From the NCBI RefSeq assembly GCF_900113255.1, contig NZ_FOOR01000001.1, positions 1 to 64,000 of the forward strand: 64,000 bases of DNA. Direction: 5' to 3'. Below, piece after piece: positions 62,749-64,000 of the stretch. The notes below the pieces were generated by a model. That model had not been told where the DNA came from, did not search any database, and saw only the letters and a list, made by a program, of their open reading frames with translations. The position numbers were made by a program, and so were the translations under genes. Numbering within the stretch: position 1 is the stretch's first letter; each line of letters opens with the position of its first letter. This stretch comes from Novosphingobium sp. CF614. GTDB lineage: Bacteria > Pseudomonadota > Alphaproteobacteria > Sphingomonadales > Sphingomonadaceae.

Positions 62749-64000
62749 TGAGCGGCGCGGCGACGATCGGCGGACCTCCGGCACATCCCTCCTCCCCCCA
62801 GCCGGAAGAGATGCCGCCGATCGCGCCGCGTTTGCTCACCGACCTGCTCGACCACGCCGTGCGATTCCACGGCGCGTGGCCGGCGATCGACTTCATGGGC
62901 CGGCGCTGGACTTACGCCGAGATCGGCGATCTCGCGCGCAAGGCGGCGCGGGGATTGCAGGATCTGGGCGTATCCAAGGGCACGCGCGTCGGGCTGTGCC
63001 TGCCGAACACGCCCTACTACGTGATCTGCTACTTCGCGATCCTGCGGATCGGCGGCGTGGTGGTGAACTTCAACCCGCTCTATACCGAGCGCGAGATGAC
63101 GCAGCTGGTCGAGGATTCGGGGGCCGAACTGATGATCGCCTCGGACCTGGCGCTCTCGCTGCCGAAGATCACGCCGCTGGTGGGCACCGGGCCGCTCAGG
63201 CGGTTAGTCGTCTGCCCCTTCGCGGATGTGCTGCCCGCCTTCAAGCGCCGCGCGTTCCGGTTCTTCAAGCGGCGGGAGATCGCCCACGAACCGCATGACC
63301 TGCGCTTCGTGCGCTTCGCCGACCTGATCGCGCGCGACGCCGATCCCGACCCGGTCGAACGCAGCCCGCAGGACCTGGCCGTGCTGCAATATACCGGCGG
63401 CACCACCGGCGTGCCCAAGGGCGCGATGCTCAGCCACGCGAACCTGGCCGCGAACTCGGCGCAGATGATCGCCCATGTCGGCCACATGCCCGACCAGCAG
63501 GAGCGCACGCTGGGCGTGTTGCCGCTGTTCCATGTCTTCGCGCTTACCACGGTGCTCAACTATTCGGTCGATACCGCGGCCGAGATGATCCTGCTTCCCC
63601 GCTTCGACATGAAGTCCTTCCTCGCCACCGCGAAGCGCACCAGGCCCACCCAGTTCTTCGGCGTGCCGACGCTCTACACCGCGCTCAACGGCCAGAGCCT
63701 GCACGGCGCGTTCGACCAGGTGCGCGTATGCATCTCGGGCGGCGCGCCGCTGCCGCTGGAAGTGCGCAAGACCTTCGAGGCCAGGACCGGTGTGCGCGTG
63801 GTCGAAGGCTACGGCCTGTCGGAAGCCAGCCCGATCATCGCCTGCAACCCGCTGGAAGGCCTGGTCAAGGACAACTCATGCGGCCCCGCCTTCCCCGGCA
63901 CCGCGCTGGAAATCCGCGATCCCGACCAGCCGAACCGCCTGTGCGCGCCCGGCGAGAAGGGCGAAGTCTGCGCGCGCGGGCCGCAAGTCATGGCCGGCTA
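62748..64000 (+). CDS. fadD: Long-chain fatty acid-CoA ligase, cut by window end
   Basis: Activates fatty acids to acyl-CoA with ATP. The first 417 codons are present. Visible motifs are the phosphate-binding YTGGTTGVPKGAML (about 212-225), GVLPLFHVFALT, FFGVPTLYTAL, CISGGAPLPLEV and the adenylate motif GYGLSEASP; the C-terminal lid lies outside the window. The ATG overlaps the FadL stop (TGATG). The gene is open to the right edge and shows no frameshift. Confidence 0.9.
   Translation, partial: MSGAATIGGPPAHPSSPQPEEMPPIAPRLLTDLLDHAVRFHGAWPAIDFMGRRWTYAEIGDLARKAARGLQDLGVSKGTRVGLCLPNTPYYVICYFAILRIGGVVVNFNPLYTEREMTQLVEDSGAELMIASDLALSLPKITPLVGTGPLRRLVVCPFADVLPAFKRRAFRFFKRREIAHEPHDLRFVRFADLIARDADPDPVERSPQDLAVLQYTGGTTGVPKGAMLSHANLAANSAQMIAHVGHMPDQQERTLGVLPLFHVFALTTVLNYSVDTAAEMILLPRFDMKSFLATAKRTRPTQFFGVPTLYTALNGQSLHGAFDQVRVCISGGAPLPLEVRKTFEARTGVRVVEGYGLSEASPIIACNPLEGLVKDNSCGPAFPGTALEIRDPDQPNRLCAPGEKGEVCARGPQVMAG

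Noticed and set aside
1..64000. CRISPR arrays, tRNA and rRNA genes, prophage genes
   Set aside because: I looked for regularly spaced repeats, cloverleaf-type sequences and phage structural or integrase genes on both strands and saw none apart from the tmRNA and the partial IS.

Overview
The window looks like chromosomal DNA from an alphaproteobacterium of the order Sphingomonadales, probably a Novosphingobium- or Sphingomonas-like bacterium. The grounds are the high GC content, a circularly permuted two-piece tmRNA with the tag ANDNEALALAA, short intergenic palindromes that read as MLKQVQHD-type spurious ORFs, and large TonB-dependent receptors next to glycoside hydrolase (GH) operons.

Left third (1-24.8 kb). 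The left edge carries the end of an IS5-family (IS903-group-like) element. Next comes a TonB-dependent outer-membrane receptor. A minus-strand GlcNAc operon follows: nagR, nagB-II, nagA, a IIA-HPr-EI fusion and an EIICB permease. Divergent from nagR is a plus-strand operon of exo-glycosidases: GH20 hexosaminidase, GH2 beta-mannosidase, GH3 (probably beta-xylosidase), GH125 alpha-1,6-mannosidase, GH92 alpha-mannosidase, a 41-codon micro-ORF and GH29 alpha-fucosidase. Every junction in this operon is a 4-bp start/stop overlap. The enzyme set matches stepwise removal of an N-glycan core; GH3 plus GH29 point to plant-type glycans carrying xylose and fucose.

Middle (24.8-38.4 kb). A CorA transporter and a methyltransferase separate the GH operon from an IclR-regulated, non-phosphorylative L-fucose operon. 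This encodes an aldose dehydrogenase, a lactonase, a split UxaA-type dehydratase, an SDR dehydrogenase, FucP, a mutarotase and a diketo-deoxyfuconate hydrolase, with pyruvate plus lactate as expected products. It ends with CutC and a Tat-exported GH2 beta-galactosidase. The three blocks together form one locus: outer-membrane uptake, periplasmic trimming, PTS entry of GlcNAc, and proton-symport and oxidation of fucose. No endo-glycosidase, mannose, xylose or galactose pathway is visible here.

Right part (38.5-64 kb). This is mostly housekeeping: malate synthase G, a small membrane protein, ssrA, mscL, a LemA/TPM group with a Nudix hydrolase, a valine/isobutyryl-CoA operon, an acylating aldehyde dehydrogenase, a flavin reductase, a 2Fe-2S ferredoxin, an acyltransferase divergent from a LacI regulator, and fatty-acid degradation genes (acyl-CoA dehydrogenase, FadB-like fusion, thiolase, FadL, acyl-CoA ligase cut by the window end). 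Two copies of one roughly 150-170 bp intergenic repeat lie at 3.4 kb and 51.5 kb in opposite orientations.
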